A stretch of 64,000 nt of DNA from Marmoricola endophyticus (GTDB taxonomy: Bacteria; Actinomycetota; Actinomycetes; Propionibacteriales; Nocardioidaceae). The notes beneath the pieces were generated by a model that saw nothing but the letters and a program-made list of their open reading frames with translations, was not told the origin of the DNA and ran no database searches. A program made the translations under genes and the position numbers. Positions 42,740 to 51,770 of this stretch are shown here, one piece after another. The DNA is taken from NCBI RefSeq assembly GCF_014644415.1, contig NZ_BMKQ01000001.1, positions 2,435,984-2,499,983 on the forward strand, in the 5' to 3' direction. Within the stretch, counting starts at the first letter, position 1. Every line of letters starts with the position of its first letter.

Positions 42740-43765
42740 TCAGCGGAAGTCGATGAGCAGCGTCGCCTCGTCGGGGAACGTGCCGGCTCGCCAGGTCGGG
42801 CCCGAGGGGGGCGGTGCGAGGTGGCCAGGGGACGCGACACCTCGTCCGGCCGAGCCGTCCGACCCGTCCAGGGGCCGGGGCATCGGTGCGGGCGCGACGG
42901 GACCGGCGTCCGGAGGGCGCGGAGGAGCAGGAGCCGGTGCGGCCTCCGGCTCGTTGCGCAGCGGGCCGGGGGAGAACGCCGGGTCGGTGGTCTCCTCGCC
43001 GAGGTCGTCGGTGGCGAAGGAGCGCCCGGGCACCGAGACCTGGCGGTGGTGGACGCTCGCGCGGAAGCACCGGGTGACGTACGGCAGCTTCATGCCGTCG
43101 GGCCCGCGGCCGTAGTCGTCGTACAGCGCGGAGACCCTGGCCAGCGTCTCCTCCCGCTCCTCCTCGCCCATCGAGGCGACGTAGGAGCGTGACGCGGCGA
43201 GGTCGAGCACGGCCTTGCGGTCCAGGTGCTGCCAGTGCCGGAAGGTCGCCTCCTCGATCTCGGGGAACTCCGGCTGGTCGCGCAGCGCGGCGACCTGGTC
43301 GTCCTGGTTGTCGTTGCTGCCCATCAGCCGGCCCAGCCGGGCGACCCAGGGGACGGTCTCGTCGCGCTCGTTCCAGACCAGTGCGAGCACGCCACCGGGC
43401 TTGAGGACCCGGGCGATCTCCGGGATGGCGCGCTCGTGGTCGAACCAGTGCCAGGCCTGGGCGCTGATCACGACGTCGGCGATCGCGTCGGGCAGCGGGA
43501 CGTCCTCGGCGCCGTGGGTGCGCACGTGGGCGCCGGGCGCACGCTGCTCGAGGACCGCGAGCATCCGCTCGTCGGGGTCGGAGGCCATCACGTTGTGGCC
43601 GAGCTCGACCAGCGTCCGGGTCAGCTTCCCCGTGCCGGCGCCGAGCTCGAGGACCCGGGCGGGTGCGTCGCCGGTGAGCCAGCGCGCGGCCTCGACCGGG
43701 TAGCCGGGCCGGGCCCGGTCGTAGCGGTCGGCCACGCCGCCGAAGCTGAGGCTCTCGCCGGTCAC
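42740..43765 (-). CDS. SAM-dependent methyltransferase with Pro-rich C-terminal tail
   Basis: The first 240 residues of 341 form a class I methyltransferase: FGGVADRYDRARPGYP, motif I LELGAGTGKLTRTLVELGH, then AEDVPLPDAIADVVISAQAWHWF and RVLKPGGVLALVWNERD. The last 90 or so residues are Pro/Ala/Gly-rich (PAPAPPRPPDAGPVAPAPMP) and end TWRAGTFPDEATLLIDFR, which is not part of the fold. Small-molecule or lipid methylation is possible; substrate unknown. GTG start, divergent from a Fic-like gene. Confidence 0.85.
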   Translation of the reverse strand: MTGESLSFGGVADRYDRARPGYPVEAARWLTGDAPARVLELGAGTGKLTRTLVELGHNVMASDPDERMLAVLEQRAPGAHVRTHGAEDVPLPDAIADVVISAQAWHWFDHERAIPEIARVLKPGGVLALVWNERDETVPWVARLGRLMGSNDNQDDQVAALRDQPEFPEIEEATFRHWQHLDRKAVLDLAASRSYVASMGEEEREETLARVSALYDDYGRGPDGMKLPYVTRCFRASVHHRQVSVPGRSFATDDLGEETTDPAFSPGPLRNEPEAAPAPAPPRPPDAGPVAPAPMPRPLDGSDGSAGRGVASPGHLAPPPSGPTWRAGTFPDEATLLIDFR

Positions 43766-43817
43766 AGATGGTTCCTCACGGGACGGTCCGGGTGTGCGTA
43801 GCCGCGAACGTACCCGA

Positions 43818-43823
43818 TAGTTT
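43818..43823 (+). promoter_or_regulatory. Leaderless -10 box of the Fic-like gene
   Basis: TAGTTT lies seven bases before the GTG at 43831. Confidence 0.5.
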
Positions 43824-43830
43824 TCACCCC

Positions 43831-44553
43831 GTGGCGGACCCTGAGCGCGCGCCGGACCCGCTGTCCTGGCTGCTGGATCTCGAGGGTGTCCCCTCGGGCT
43901 TCGCGGCGACGCGCGACGGCATCGACGCGCTGCTCCGCGACCGCGGGCTGCGTCGTACCCGCCCCGACCAGACGGCCGAGTCGCTGCTGCGCGGGGCGTA
44001 CGCGTCCGCGGTCCTCGCCGGGTCGACCTCGTCCAGCGTCGAGGTGGGCGACGGTGAGGGCGACGAGGCGGCCGCGGCCGCCGTCCGCGTCTCCACCGAG
44101 CTGCTGTCCCTGGTGCCCACCATGTCCTCCGCGCCGCTGCAGGTGCTCTCGCGGCTGCACGTGCTCGCCTCCGGCAGCGGTACGGGTGGCCGTCCGGTCT
44201 CCGGGGAGGCGGCCGGCCGGATGCGCGACCTCGCGCGGACCCTGGCGGCGCAGACCTCGGCGCCGGCGCTCCTCGTCGCCGCGCTCGCCCACGCCGAGGT
44301 CGCCACGGTGCGGCCGTTCGGATCGTACGACGACCTGGTCGCGCGTGCCGTCGAGCGCCTGGTGCTCGTCGCCCGCGGTGTCGACCCGGCGTCGCTGGTC
44401 GTCCCCGAGGCCGGGCACCTCGCGCTGCGCGCGGAGTACGAGTCCAACCTGCGCGCGTACGCCTCGGGGACGCCGAACGGCCTGCACGCCTGGCTGCTGT
44501 ACGCCGCCGAGGCGCAGTCCCGCGGCGCCGACTCCAGCCCGCTGGTGCGCTGA
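43831..44553 (+). CDS. Conserved protein with a degenerate Fic-like region (Rv3662c-like)
   Basis: A 240-residue protein that occupies the place of Rv3662c near the ssd-tad locus. The second half has a helix pattern and the segment HAEVATVRPFGSYDDLVARAVERLVLVARG, which aligns by eye with the Fic core HPFxxGNGRxxR. The catalytic His is replaced (RPF), as are the Gly-Asn-Gly residues. If it is a Fic fold, AMP transfer by the usual mechanism is unlikely. The first half is Ala-rich and unassigned. GTG start chosen over an earlier in-frame ATG because of the TAGTTT box. Confidence 0.7.
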   Translation: MADPERAPDPLSWLLDLEGVPSGFAATRDGIDALLRDRGLRRTRPDQTAESLLRGAYASAVLAGSTSSSVEVGDGEGDEAAAAAVRVSTELLSLVPTMSSAPLQVLSRLHVLASGSGTGGRPVSGEAAGRMRDLARTLAAQTSAPALLVAALAHAEVATVRPFGSYDDLVARAVERLVLVARGVDPASLVVPEAGHLALRAEYESNLRAYASGTPNGLHAWLLYAAEAQSRGADSSPLVR

Positions 44554-44961
44554 GGCCGGCGGGGTCTCGACTCTTCGACGGGTGCGAAGACCATGGCGCC
44601 GCACGCGGACGGACGAACGGCACCGGGTCCGCTGCGCGCGGTTCCGGTGCCGTTCTCGGCGTACGAGAGAAGGGCTACCAGGCGTGCTCTCTCAACTGCG
44701 GCCGCGGGAGGTCCGACGACGTGCCCGCGTGCACGCGCCCTGGTCGGAAGGGTGGGTCGCCGCGTGGGTACCCGGCTCGTACGACGCTGTGGAGTTGTGG
44801 GGGTGGTGCAATGCCCTCCTTTGTACGCCGCCGTCTCGACCGGCGGTAGCCCTACCGGCGGGTAGGTCGTGCTGGTCTCGACCGGCCCGCTCAGCCGTCA
44901 CGCGCGCGCAACACGGCGGGCCTAGCCTGCGCGGACCCGACACCACCCGAGGGGACCCGCC
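44554..44961. other. 408-bp non-coding region upstream of the ethanolamine genes
   Basis: It contains a terminator-like hairpin at its start, GAGAGA/TCTCTC arms at about 44666-44695, and a perfect CCTACC-GGCG-GGTAGG inverted repeat (44851-44866). Short GTCTCGACC fragments resemble the ends of the REP-like element. TAGCCT near 44931 may be a -10 for the permease. No known riboswitch class is recognised, and the open frames here lack coding character. Confidence 0.4.
44617..44653 (+). terminator. Hairpin after the Fic-like gene
   Basis: ACGGCACCGG (44617-44626) pairs perfectly with CCGGTGCCGT (44644-44653) over a 17-base loop, 64 bases after the stop. Confidence 0.6.
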
Positions 44962-46401
44962 ATGACCGTCGATGACCGCTCCGAGGCCACCCGTACCTCA
45001 GCCACCGCGCCGCCGGGCGACGCGGCCTACCTCGAGCAGCGACAGCTCAAGAAGGGCTCGGCCGGGTGGCTGCTGCTGGCAGGCCTCGGCGTCTCCTACG
45101 TCGTCTCCGGGGACTACTCGGGCTGGAACTTCGGTCTCGCCGAGGGCGGGTTCGGCGGGCTGGCCATCGCGGTCGTCGTGATCGCGGCCATGTACACGGC
45201 TCTCGTGCTCGGGATGGCCGAGCTGTCCTCGGCGCTGCCGGCAGCGGGCGGCGGCTACACCTTCGCGCGGCGGGCGCTCGGGCCGTGGGGCGGCTTCGCG
45301 ACGGGCACCGCGATCCTCATCGAGTACGCCGTCGCGCCGGCCGCGATCGCCACCTTCATCGGCGCGTACGTCGAGTCGCTCGGCCTGTTCGGGATCACCG
45401 ACGGGTGGTGGGTCTACCTGGCGGCGTACGTCGTCTTCATCGGTGTCCACCTCGCCGGCGTCGGTGAGGCGCTCAAGGTGATGTTCGTGATCACGGCGGT
45501 CGCGCTGGTCGGTCTGGTGGTGTTCGCGGTGGCCGCGGCGGGCCAGTTCGACCCGGCCAACCTCACCGACATCGCGCCGACGGACGCTGCGGGCGCCTCG
45601 GAACTGCTGCCGTTCGGCTACCTGGGGATCTGGTCGGCGATCCCGTTCGCGATCTGGTTCTTCCTCGCCGTCGAGGGGGTCCCGCTGGCCGCCGAGGAGA
45701 CCGCGGACCCCGCCCGCAACGTGCCGCGCGGCATCATCGCGGCCATCGGCGTCCTCGTGGTCTCGTGCGTGGTGGTGCTGGTGCTGACCACCGGCGCCGG
45801 CGGTGCCGCGAGCGTGTCGGAGTCGGGCAACCCGCTGGTCGAGGCGCTCGGGGGCGGGACGGCGGCCACGGTGGTCAACTACATCGGGCTCGCGGGTCTG
45901 GTGGCGAGCTTCTTCTCCATCATCTACGCCTACTCCCGCCAGCTGTTCGCGCTCTCTCGAGCCGGTTACCTGCCGACGCGACTGTCGGTGACCAACGCCC
46001 GCAAGGCGCCGACGCTCGCGCTGGTGGTGCCCGGCGTCATCGGGTTCGCGCTCTCGCTGACCGGCCAGGGCGACCTGCTGCTGAACATGGCCGTCTTCGG
46101 CGCCGCGCTCAGCTACGTCCTGATGATGGTCAGCCACGTCGTGCTGCGGGTGCGTGAGCCGTCGATGCCGCGGCCCTACCGCACGCCCGGGGGCGTGATG
46201 ACGACCGGCTTCGCGCTGGTCGTCGCGGCGGTCGCGGTCGTGGCGACGTTCCTCGTCGACACGGTGGCGGCACTGAGCTGCCTGGTCGTCTTCGCTGCGT
46301 TCATGGCGTACTTCGGCCTGCACAGCCGCCACCACCTGGTGGCAGGCTCTCCGGACGAGGAGTTCGCGGCGCTGGCGGCCGCCGACGAGGAGGTGCGGTG
46401 A
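44962..46401 (+). CDS. eat: Ethanolamine permease (APC family)
   Basis: A 479-residue amino acid-polyamine-type permease with 12 or so membrane segments. It opens after a soluble 30-residue leader with LKKGSAGWLLLAGLGVSYVVSGDYSGWNFG, then GMAELSSALPAAGGGYTFARRALGPWGGFATG and FFLAVEGVPLAAEETADPARNVPRG. These match the ethanolamine permease group rather than general amino acid permeases. The eutB start overlaps its stop by four bases, confirming the role. A regulator of the operon is not visible nearby. Confidence 0.92.
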   Translation: MTVDDRSEATRTSATAPPGDAAYLEQRQLKKGSAGWLLLAGLGVSYVVSGDYSGWNFGLAEGGFGGLAIAVVVIAAMYTALVLGMAELSSALPAAGGGYTFARRALGPWGGFATGTAILIEYAVAPAAIATFIGAYVESLGLFGITDGWWVYLAAYVVFIGVHLAGVGEALKVMFVITAVALVGLVVFAVAAAGQFDPANLTDIAPTDAAGASELLPFGYLGIWSAIPFAIWFFLAVEGVPLAAEETADPARNVPRGIIAAIGVLVVSCVVVLVLTTGAGGAASVSESGNPLVEALGGGTAATVVNYIGLAGLVASFFSIIYAYSRQLFALSRAGYLPTRLSVTNARKAPTLALVVPGVIGFALSLTGQGDLLLNMAVFGAALSYVLMMVSHVVLRVREPSMPRPYRTPGGVMTTGFALVVAAVAVVATFLVDTVAALSCLVVFAAFMAYFGLHSRHHLVAGSPDEEFAALAAADEEVR

Positions 46402-47804
46402 GGTACACCCACGGCCTGGAGGGTACGACGTACGCCTTCGACGGGTTGGTCGACCTGCTCGCCAAGGCCACGCCGCGCCGCTCCGGCGACGAGCTGGCCG
46501 GCTGCGCCGCGGACTCCGACGCCGAGCGGGCGGCGGCCGCGTGGGCTCTGGCCGACGTACCGCTGGAGCGGTTCCTCACCGAGCCGGTCGTCGGCTACGA
46601 GGAGGACGAGGTCACCCGGCTGATCCTCGACGGGCACGACCGGACCGCCTTCGCGCCGATCGCGCACCTCACCGTCGGCGGCTTCCGCGACTGGCTGCTC
46701 GAGACCGCGGTCCGGCCGGACGCCGCCACCACGCTCGGCGCGCTCGCGCCCGGTCTGACCCCGGAGATGGTGGCCGCCACCTCGAAGCTGATGCGCAACC
46801 AGGACCTCGTCCTCGCGGCGTCGGCGCTCCAGGTCACCTCCGCGTTCCGCACGACGATCGGGCTCCCGGGCCGGCTGGCCACGCGCCTCCAGCCCAACCA
46901 CCCCACCGACGACCCGCGGGGGATCGCCGCGGCGACCCTCGACGGCCTGCTGATGGGCTGTGGTGACGCGGTCATCGGCGTGAACCCGGCGACCGACTCG
47001 CCGGAGGCGACCGCGGACCTGCTGCACCTGCTCGACGACGTGCGGCAGCGCTTCGACATCCCGGTGCAGTCCTGCGTGCTGTCCCACGTGACCACGACCA
47101 TCGACCTGATCGGGCGCGGGGCGCCGGTCGACCTGGTCTTCCAGTCCGTGGCCGGCACGGAGGCCGCCAACAACAGTTTCGGCGTCGACCTCGCGGTGCT
47201 GCGCGAGGGCAACGAGGCCGGGCGATCGCTGGGGCGAGGGACGGTCGGGAACGACGTGATGTACCTCGAGACCGGTCAGGGCTCCGCGCTCTCGGCAGGC
47301 GCGCACCTCGGGGTCGGCGGCCGTCCGGTCGACCAGCAGACCCTGGAGGCACGGGCGTACGCCGTGGCCCGCGAGCTGAGCCCGCTGCTGGTCAACACGG
47401 TGGTCGGGTTCATCGGCCCGGAGTACCTCTACGACGGCAAGCAGATCGTGCGCGCCGGGCTGGAGGACCACTTCTGCGGCAAGCTCCTGGGCCTTCCGAT
47501 GGGCGTCGACGTCTGCTACACCAACCACGCCGAGGCCGACCAGGACGACATGGACACCCTGCTCACCCTCCTCGGGGTGGCCGGGGCGGCCTTCGTGATC
47601 GCGGTCCCCGGCGCCGACGACGTGATGCTCGGCTACCAGAGCCTGTCCTTCCACGACGCGCTGTACGCCCGCCAGGTGCTGGGGCTGCGCGCCGCCCCGG
47701 AGTTCGAGTCCTGGCTCGCGCGACAGGGGATGGCCGACGAGCAGGGACGGATCCACCCGCTCGACCCTGGCGGAACGCAGCTGGCCCTCATGGCAGCACC
47801 GTGA
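46398..47804 (+). CDS. eutB: Ethanolamine ammonia-lyase large subunit
   Basis: Catalytic TIM-barrel subunit of the adenosylcobalamin-dependent enzyme that splits ethanolamine into acetaldehyde and ammonia. The 468 residues include AKLMRNQDLVLAAS-type sequence (ATSKLMRNQDLVLAASALQ), TTIGLPGRLATRLQPNHPTDD, GDAVIGVNPATDSPE, FQSVAGTEAANNSFGVD and YTNHAEADQDDMDTL, all typical. No microcompartment shell genes, eutD, eutE or eutG are nearby, so the acetaldehyde must be handled by other dehydrogenases. GTG start overlapping the permease stop. Confidence 0.96.
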   Translation: MRYTHGLEGTTYAFDGLVDLLAKATPRRSGDELAGCAADSDAERAAAAWALADVPLERFLTEPVVGYEEDEVTRLILDGHDRTAFAPIAHLTVGGFRDWLLETAVRPDAATTLGALAPGLTPEMVAATSKLMRNQDLVLAASALQVTSAFRTTIGLPGRLATRLQPNHPTDDPRGIAAATLDGLLMGCGDAVIGVNPATDSPEATADLLHLLDDVRQRFDIPVQSCVLSHVTTTIDLIGRGAPVDLVFQSVAGTEAANNSFGVDLAVLREGNEAGRSLGRGTVGNDVMYLETGQGSALSAGAHLGVGGRPVDQQTLEARAYAVARELSPLLVNTVVGFIGPEYLYDGKQIVRAGLEDHFCGKLLGLPMGVDVCYTNHAEADQDDMDTLLTLLGVAGAAFVIAVPGADDVMLGYQSLSFHDALYARQVLGLRAAPEFESWLARQGMADEQGRIHPLDPGGTQLALMAAP

Positions 47805-48568
47805 GCGCCGTGCCCGAGCGGCCTGCGGCCGACCCGTGGGAGCCGCTGCGAGGACTGACCCAGGCGCGCATCGGCCTGGGGCGGTCGGGGAGCTCGCTGC
47901 CCACTCGGCGGGTGCTGGAGTTCCGTGCCGCTCACGCGGCTGCCCGTGACGCGGTCCACGAGCCACTGGACGTCGACGGGCTCGTCGCGGCGCTCGGCGA
48001 ACTCGACCTCGGTGACGTCGCACAGGTGAGCAGCTGCGCAGGCTCGAGAGGGGAGTACCTGCGTCGGCCGGACCTGGGGCGCCGGCCCGCGGGCCTTTCA
48101 GCGGTCCCGGCCTCCGACGCCGACGTGGGGATCGTCCTGGCCGACGGGCTGTCGCCGCGCGCGCTGGCCGCCCACGGGCCAGGGTTGATGGCCGCTCTCG
48201 TCGAGCGGCTCGGGGCGACGTACTCCGTCGCGCCGCCGGTGATCGCCACCCAGGCCCGGGTCGGCCTGGGGGACCACGTGGGGCAGGCGATGGGGGTCGA
48301 CACGCTGGTGGTCGTGATCGGCGAGCGGCCGGGCCTCTCGGTCGCCGACAGCCTCGGGATCTACCTCACCCACCGACCGCGACCGGGTCTGAGTGACGCC
48401 GACCGCAACTGCCTGTCGAACATCCACCCGCCCGAAGGCATGGGGTACGACGCCGCAGCCTCCGTGGTGACGGCACTGGTCGCAGGGGCGCGCGAGCTCG
48501 GGCGGTCCGGGATCGCGCTGAAAGACAGCTCGCGGGCGGTGGCCGCGGTGGACGGCGGCGGCGCCTAG
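47801..48568 (+). CDS. eutC: Ethanolamine ammonia-lyase small subunit
   Basis: The 255-residue partner that helps bind cobalamin. It has LRGLTQARIGLGRSGSSLPTRRVLEFRAAHAAARDAVHEPLD (residues about 16-57), ADGLSPRALAAHG, QARVGLGDHVGQAMG and IGERPGLSVADSLGIYLT followed by RNCLSNIHPPEGMGYD, the family core. The GTG start overlaps eutB. Its TAG stop overlaps the stop of the convergent phosphatase by two bases, leaving no terminator space. Confidence 0.95.
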   Translation: MSAVPERPAADPWEPLRGLTQARIGLGRSGSSLPTRRVLEFRAAHAAARDAVHEPLDVDGLVAALGELDLGDVAQVSSCAGSRGEYLRRPDLGRRPAGLSAVPASDADVGIVLADGLSPRALAAHGPGLMAALVERLGATYSVAPPVIATQARVGLGDHVGQAMGVDTLVVVIGERPGLSVADSLGIYLTHRPRPGLSDADRNCLSNIHPPEGMGYDAAASVVTALVAGARELGRSGIALKDSSRAVAAVDGGGA

Positions 48569-49377
48569 CCCCGCCCGGCAGCGCGGCGCCGGACGCCGGC
48601 GTACGCCACCCCGCCGGCGGCGACGGCGGCCCCGACGGCGAGGGCGGTCAGCGTCGGGCGCGCCGGCGGCAGGCGTACCCGGCTGCGCAGGGCGACCGGC
48701 CTGTCGAAGGTCAGCACCGGCCAGCCGCGCTCACCGGCGACCCGGCGCAGGTCGCGGTCGGGGTTGACGGCGTGGGGGTGGCCGACGGCCTCGAGCATGG
48801 GGACGTCGGTGATCGAGTCGGAGTAGGCGAAGCAGTCGGCGAGGTCGTAGCCGATCTCCCCCGCCAGCTCCTGCATCGCCACGGCCTTGTTCTCCGCGTA
48901 GGCGTAGAACGCGATGTCTCCGGTGTAGCGGCCGTCCGCGATCTCCATCCGCGTCGCGACCACCCGGTCGGCGCCGAGCATCGCGCCGATCGGCTCCACC
49001 AGCTCCGAGCCCGAGGCGGACACGATGATGACGTCGTGACCCAACGAGTGGTGGTGGTCGATCAGGGCGACCGCCTCGTCGTGGACCAGCGGGTCGACGA
49101 CCGTGTGCAGCGTCTCGGCGACGATCTCGTTGATGGTCGCGACGTCCCACCCGGCGCAGAGCTCGGAGAGGAAGCGCCGCATCTTCTCCATCTGGTCGTG
49201 GTCGGCGCCGCCGACGGTGTAGACGAACTGGGCGTAGACGCTGCGCAGCATCGCCCTGCGGCTGATCAGCCCGCCGGCCTGGAACGGGCGCGAGAACGCC
49301 ATGGTGCTGGACGTGGCGATGATCGTCTTGTCCAGGTCGAAGAACGCTGCGGTCGGTCCTGAGGGCCCCGTGGGCAT
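48565..49377 (-). CDS. HAD-superfamily phosphatase (SerB-like, subfamily IB)
   Basis: A 270-residue phosphatase with motif I FFDLDKTIIATSS (catalytic Asp pair, residues about 13-17), motif II IIVSASGSELVEP, motif III Lys in ENKAVAMQELAGE and motif IV YSDSITDVPMLEAVG. A C-terminal hydrophobic span (LTALAVGAAVAAGGVAYAGV) before an Arg-rich end suggests membrane anchoring. It is the Rv3661 counterpart, and similar proteins flank ssd-tad loci. Substrate not known; phosphoserine-like or lipid phosphate are options. TAGGAT lies six bases before the ATG. Confidence 0.9.
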   Translation of the reverse strand: MPTGPSGPTAAFFDLDKTIIATSSTMAFSRPFQAGGLISRRAMLRSVYAQFVYTVGGADHDQMEKMRRFLSELCAGWDVATINEIVAETLHTVVDPLVHDEAVALIDHHHSLGHDVIIVSASGSELVEPIGAMLGADRVVATRMEIADGRYTGDIAFYAYAENKAVAMQELAGEIGYDLADCFAYSDSITDVPMLEAVGHPHAVNPDRDLRRVAGERGWPVLTFDRPVALRSRVRLPPARPTLTALAVGAAVAAGGVAYAGVRRRAAGRG

Positions 49378-49383
49378 GACCCG

Positions 49384-49389
49384 ATCCTA
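49384..49389 (-). promoter_or_regulatory. Leaderless -10 box of the HAD phosphatase
   Basis: TAGGAT on the minus strand, six bases before the ATG at 49377. Confidence 0.6.
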
Positions 49390-49503
49390 GATCCGCGCAC
49401 CGACGTCCGTTGCGGATCCACAGGCGCGGCCGCTCCGGCGCCTGTCCACAGGTAGCCGCTCGTCGGGCGTCGTCCGTTCCCGGGCCGAGGCAGCCTGCAC
49501 GCC

Positions 49504-50598
49504 ATGACCGCTGCGCTGCTCGTGACCCGAGACGACCTGCTGACCGCCGAGGTGGTGCGCCTGGCCGCTGCGGCCGGCGTCGAGCCAGTGGTGGTGCGGG
49601 AGGTCGGCGACGCGCTGCGGTCGTGGTCCGGGGCGGGTCCGGTGCTCGTGGGGGCGGACCTGGCGGAACCGCTCTCGCAGGCCGGCCCGCCCCGGAGGCC
49701 TCAGGTGTACGTCGTCGGGCACTCACCGGTCCCCGACCACCTGTTCAAGTGGGCGCTCGAGATCGGGGCCGAGACGCTGGCCGCGCTACCGGTCTCCGAG
49801 GGGTGGCTGGTCGAGATGCTGACCGACGCCGGTGACGCCACGGCGGCCGCGCAGGGGCGACTCGTCGGGGTGCTCGGTGGGTCGGGAGGAGCAGGAGCGA
49901 CCGTGTTCGCGTGCGCGCTGGCCCAGAGCCTGGCCGCGTCGGGCTCGACGCTGCTCGTCGACGCCGACCCCTGGGGTGCCGGGGTCGACCGGGTGCTCGG
50001 GGCCGAGTCCGAGAAGGGGGTGCGCTGGGACTCGCTGGTCAGCTCGACCGGCCGGCTCAGCGCCAGGGCGCTGAAGGAGGCGCTCCCGACGCGGCGCGGC
50101 GTGGCCGTGCTCGGGTGGCCCGCGCCCGCCGGGCCGGCCGCGGTCGTGCCGGACGGCCCTGCACTGCCACAGCCCGTGCTGCAGCCCTTCGCGATGCGCG
50201 AGGTGCTCTCGGCCGGCTGCCGCGGCCACGACACCACCGTGCTCGACCTCCCCCGCCACCCAGGGCAGGCCACCGACGAGGCCCTGGCCCGGTGCCACCG
50301 GGTGGTCCTGGTCACCGGGTGCACGGTGGCCGCGGTGACCTCCGCGTCGCGCACGGCGACCCGGCTGCGCGGGCACTCGGCCGACCTCCACGTGGTGGTC
50401 CGCGGCACTGGCGGCGTCTCCGCCGACCACGTCGGGCGGCTGCTGGGCGCCGACGCCGTCGTGGCGATGACCGACCAGCGAGGGCTGGACGAGGCGATCG
50501 ACCTCGGCGCAGGCCCGCTGAGGGCCCGCCGTGGTCCGCTCGCGCGGGCCGCCGCCGAGGTCGCCGCCACGATCGCAGGCCTGAGGGTCGCCGCATGA
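49504..50598 (+). CDS. ssd: Septum site-determining protein Ssd / CpaE-like
   Basis: A 364-residue MinD/ParA-like protein that heads the tad locus, as Rv3660c does in M. tuberculosis, where it affects septum placement and dormancy genes. The N-terminal 110 residues form a receiver-like domain without obvious phosphorylation sites. The P-loop position reads GVLGGSGGAGATVFACALAQ: the usual GK[ST] lysine is absent, so normal ATP hydrolysis is doubtful. LLVDADPWGAGVDRVLG follows. It probably positions the pilus machine. The next start overlaps its stop. Confidence 0.9.
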   Translation: MTAALLVTRDDLLTAEVVRLAAAAGVEPVVVREVGDALRSWSGAGPVLVGADLAEPLSQAGPPRRPQVYVVGHSPVPDHLFKWALEIGAETLAALPVSEGWLVEMLTDAGDATAAAQGRLVGVLGGSGGAGATVFACALAQSLAASGSTLLVDADPWGAGVDRVLGAESEKGVRWDSLVSSTGRLSARALKEALPTRRGVAVLGWPAPAGPAAVVPDGPALPQPVLQPFAMREVLSAGCRGHDTTVLDLPRHPGQATDEALARCHRVVLVTGCTVAAVTSASRTATRLRGHSADLHVVVRGTGGVSADHVGRLLGADAVVAMTDQRGLDEAIDLGAGPLRARRGPLARAAAEVAATIAGLRVAA

Positions 50599-51770
50599 GC
50601 ACCGCCTCGCCCGGTGTGGGCGCGGGCCCGGCCGATCCGACCCTCGTCGACCGCGTGCGGGACCGCCTCGCCCGTGAGGGCGCTCCGCTGACCGCCGAGC
50701 GGGTCGCGGTCGCGCTGCGCGGGGAGGGTCGACCCGTCGGGGACGCCACCGTGCTCGCCGTGCACGACGCGCTGCGGCGCGACGTGCTCGGGGCGGGCCC
50801 GCTGGAGCCGCTGCTGCGCGCCGAGGGGGTGACGGACGTACTGGTCAACGGGCCGTCGGCGGTCTACGTCGACCGGGGACGCGGGCTGGAGCTCACCGGG
50901 GTGCGGATGGCCGACGACGAGGCCGTGCGCCGGCTCGCGCAGCGGCTCGCCGCTGCGGGTGGCAGGAGGCTGGACGACGCCACGCCGTACGTCGACCTCC
51001 GGCTGCCCGACGGCACCCGCTTCCACGCCGTGCTCGCCCCGGTCTCGCGGCCGGGCACCGTGCTGTCGCTCCGGGTGCCGCGTGCGCGGGCGTTCACCCT
51101 CGAGGAGCTGGTCGGCGCCCAGGCGCTGCCGGAGGAGGTGGCCGAGCTGCTGGCGGAGGTGGTGCGGCAGCGCTGCGCCTTCCTCGTCAGCGGCGGCACG
51201 GGTACGGGCAAGACGACGGTGCTCGGCGCGCTCCTGGGCCGCGTCCCGCCGGGGGAGCGGATAGTCCTCGTCGAGGACTCCTCGGAGCTGCGGCCCGACC
51301 ACCCGCACGTCGTGGGCCTGGAGGCGCGGCCACCCAACGTCGAGGGCGCCGGCGAGATCACGCTGCGCGACCTGGTCCGGCAGGCGCTGCGGATGCGCCC
51401 GGACCGGCTGGTGGTCGGCGAGGTCCGCGGCGCCGAGATCACCGACCTGCTGGCCGCCATGAACACCGGCCACGAGGGCGGGTGCGCGACCGTCCACGCC
51501 AACTCCGCGACCGACGTGCCGAGCCGGGTCGAGGGTCTCGCGCTCGCGGCCGGGATGCCGCTGGCGGCGGTGCACAGCCAGCTCGTGTCGGCGGTCGACG
51601 TCGTGGTCCACCTCGGTCGAGGTGCGGGTGGGCGACGTGGCGTGCGTGAGATCGGTCTGCTGCGTCGCGACGGCGCGGGGTCGCGCGTCGAGGTGGCGGG
51701 CCGCGTCACGGGGGCCGGGTGGCAACCGGGGCCGGCCGCCGAGGCCCTCGCCGCCCGGCTCGGACGATGA
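50595..51770 (+). CDS. tadA: Tad pilus ATPase TadA (CpaF family)
   Basis: The secretion ATPase that powers Flp/Tad pilus assembly, 391 residues. It has the N-terminal YVDRGRGLELTGVRM region, GRRLDDATPYVDLRLPDGTRFHAVL, Walker A LVSGGTGTGKTTVLGALLG, IVLVEDSSELRPDHPHVV, Walker B and His boxes LRMRPDRLVVGEVRGAEITDLLAAMNTGHEGG and CATVHANS. All catalytic motifs are intact. It is coupled to ssd and tadB by four-base overlaps. Confidence 0.95.
   Translation: MSTASPGVGAGPADPTLVDRVRDRLAREGAPLTAERVAVALRGEGRPVGDATVLAVHDALRRDVLGAGPLEPLLRAEGVTDVLVNGPSAVYVDRGRGLELTGVRMADDEAVRRLAQRLAAAGGRRLDDATPYVDLRLPDGTRFHAVLAPVSRPGTVLSLRVPRARAFTLEELVGAQALPEEVAELLAEVVRQRCAFLVSGGTGTGKTTVLGALLGRVPPGERIVLVEDSSELRPDHPHVVGLEARPPNVEGAGEITLRDLVRQALRMRPDRLVVGEVRGAEITDLLAAMNTGHEGGCATVHANSATDVPSRVEGLALAAGMPLAAVHSQLVSAVDVVVHLGRGAGGRRGVREIGLLRRDGAGSRVEVAGRVTGAGWQPGPAAEALAARLGR

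Noticed and set aside
44593-44865. Possible small gene upstream of the ethanolamine permease
   Set aside because: Arg/Pro/Gly-rich, no ribosome site, crosses hairpin structures, no recognisable family.
44554-44961. Riboswitch (cobalamin or other) before the eut genes
   Set aside because: AdoCbl-dependent lyase genes made this worth checking, but no B12-box-like sequence or conserved riboswitch core was recognised.
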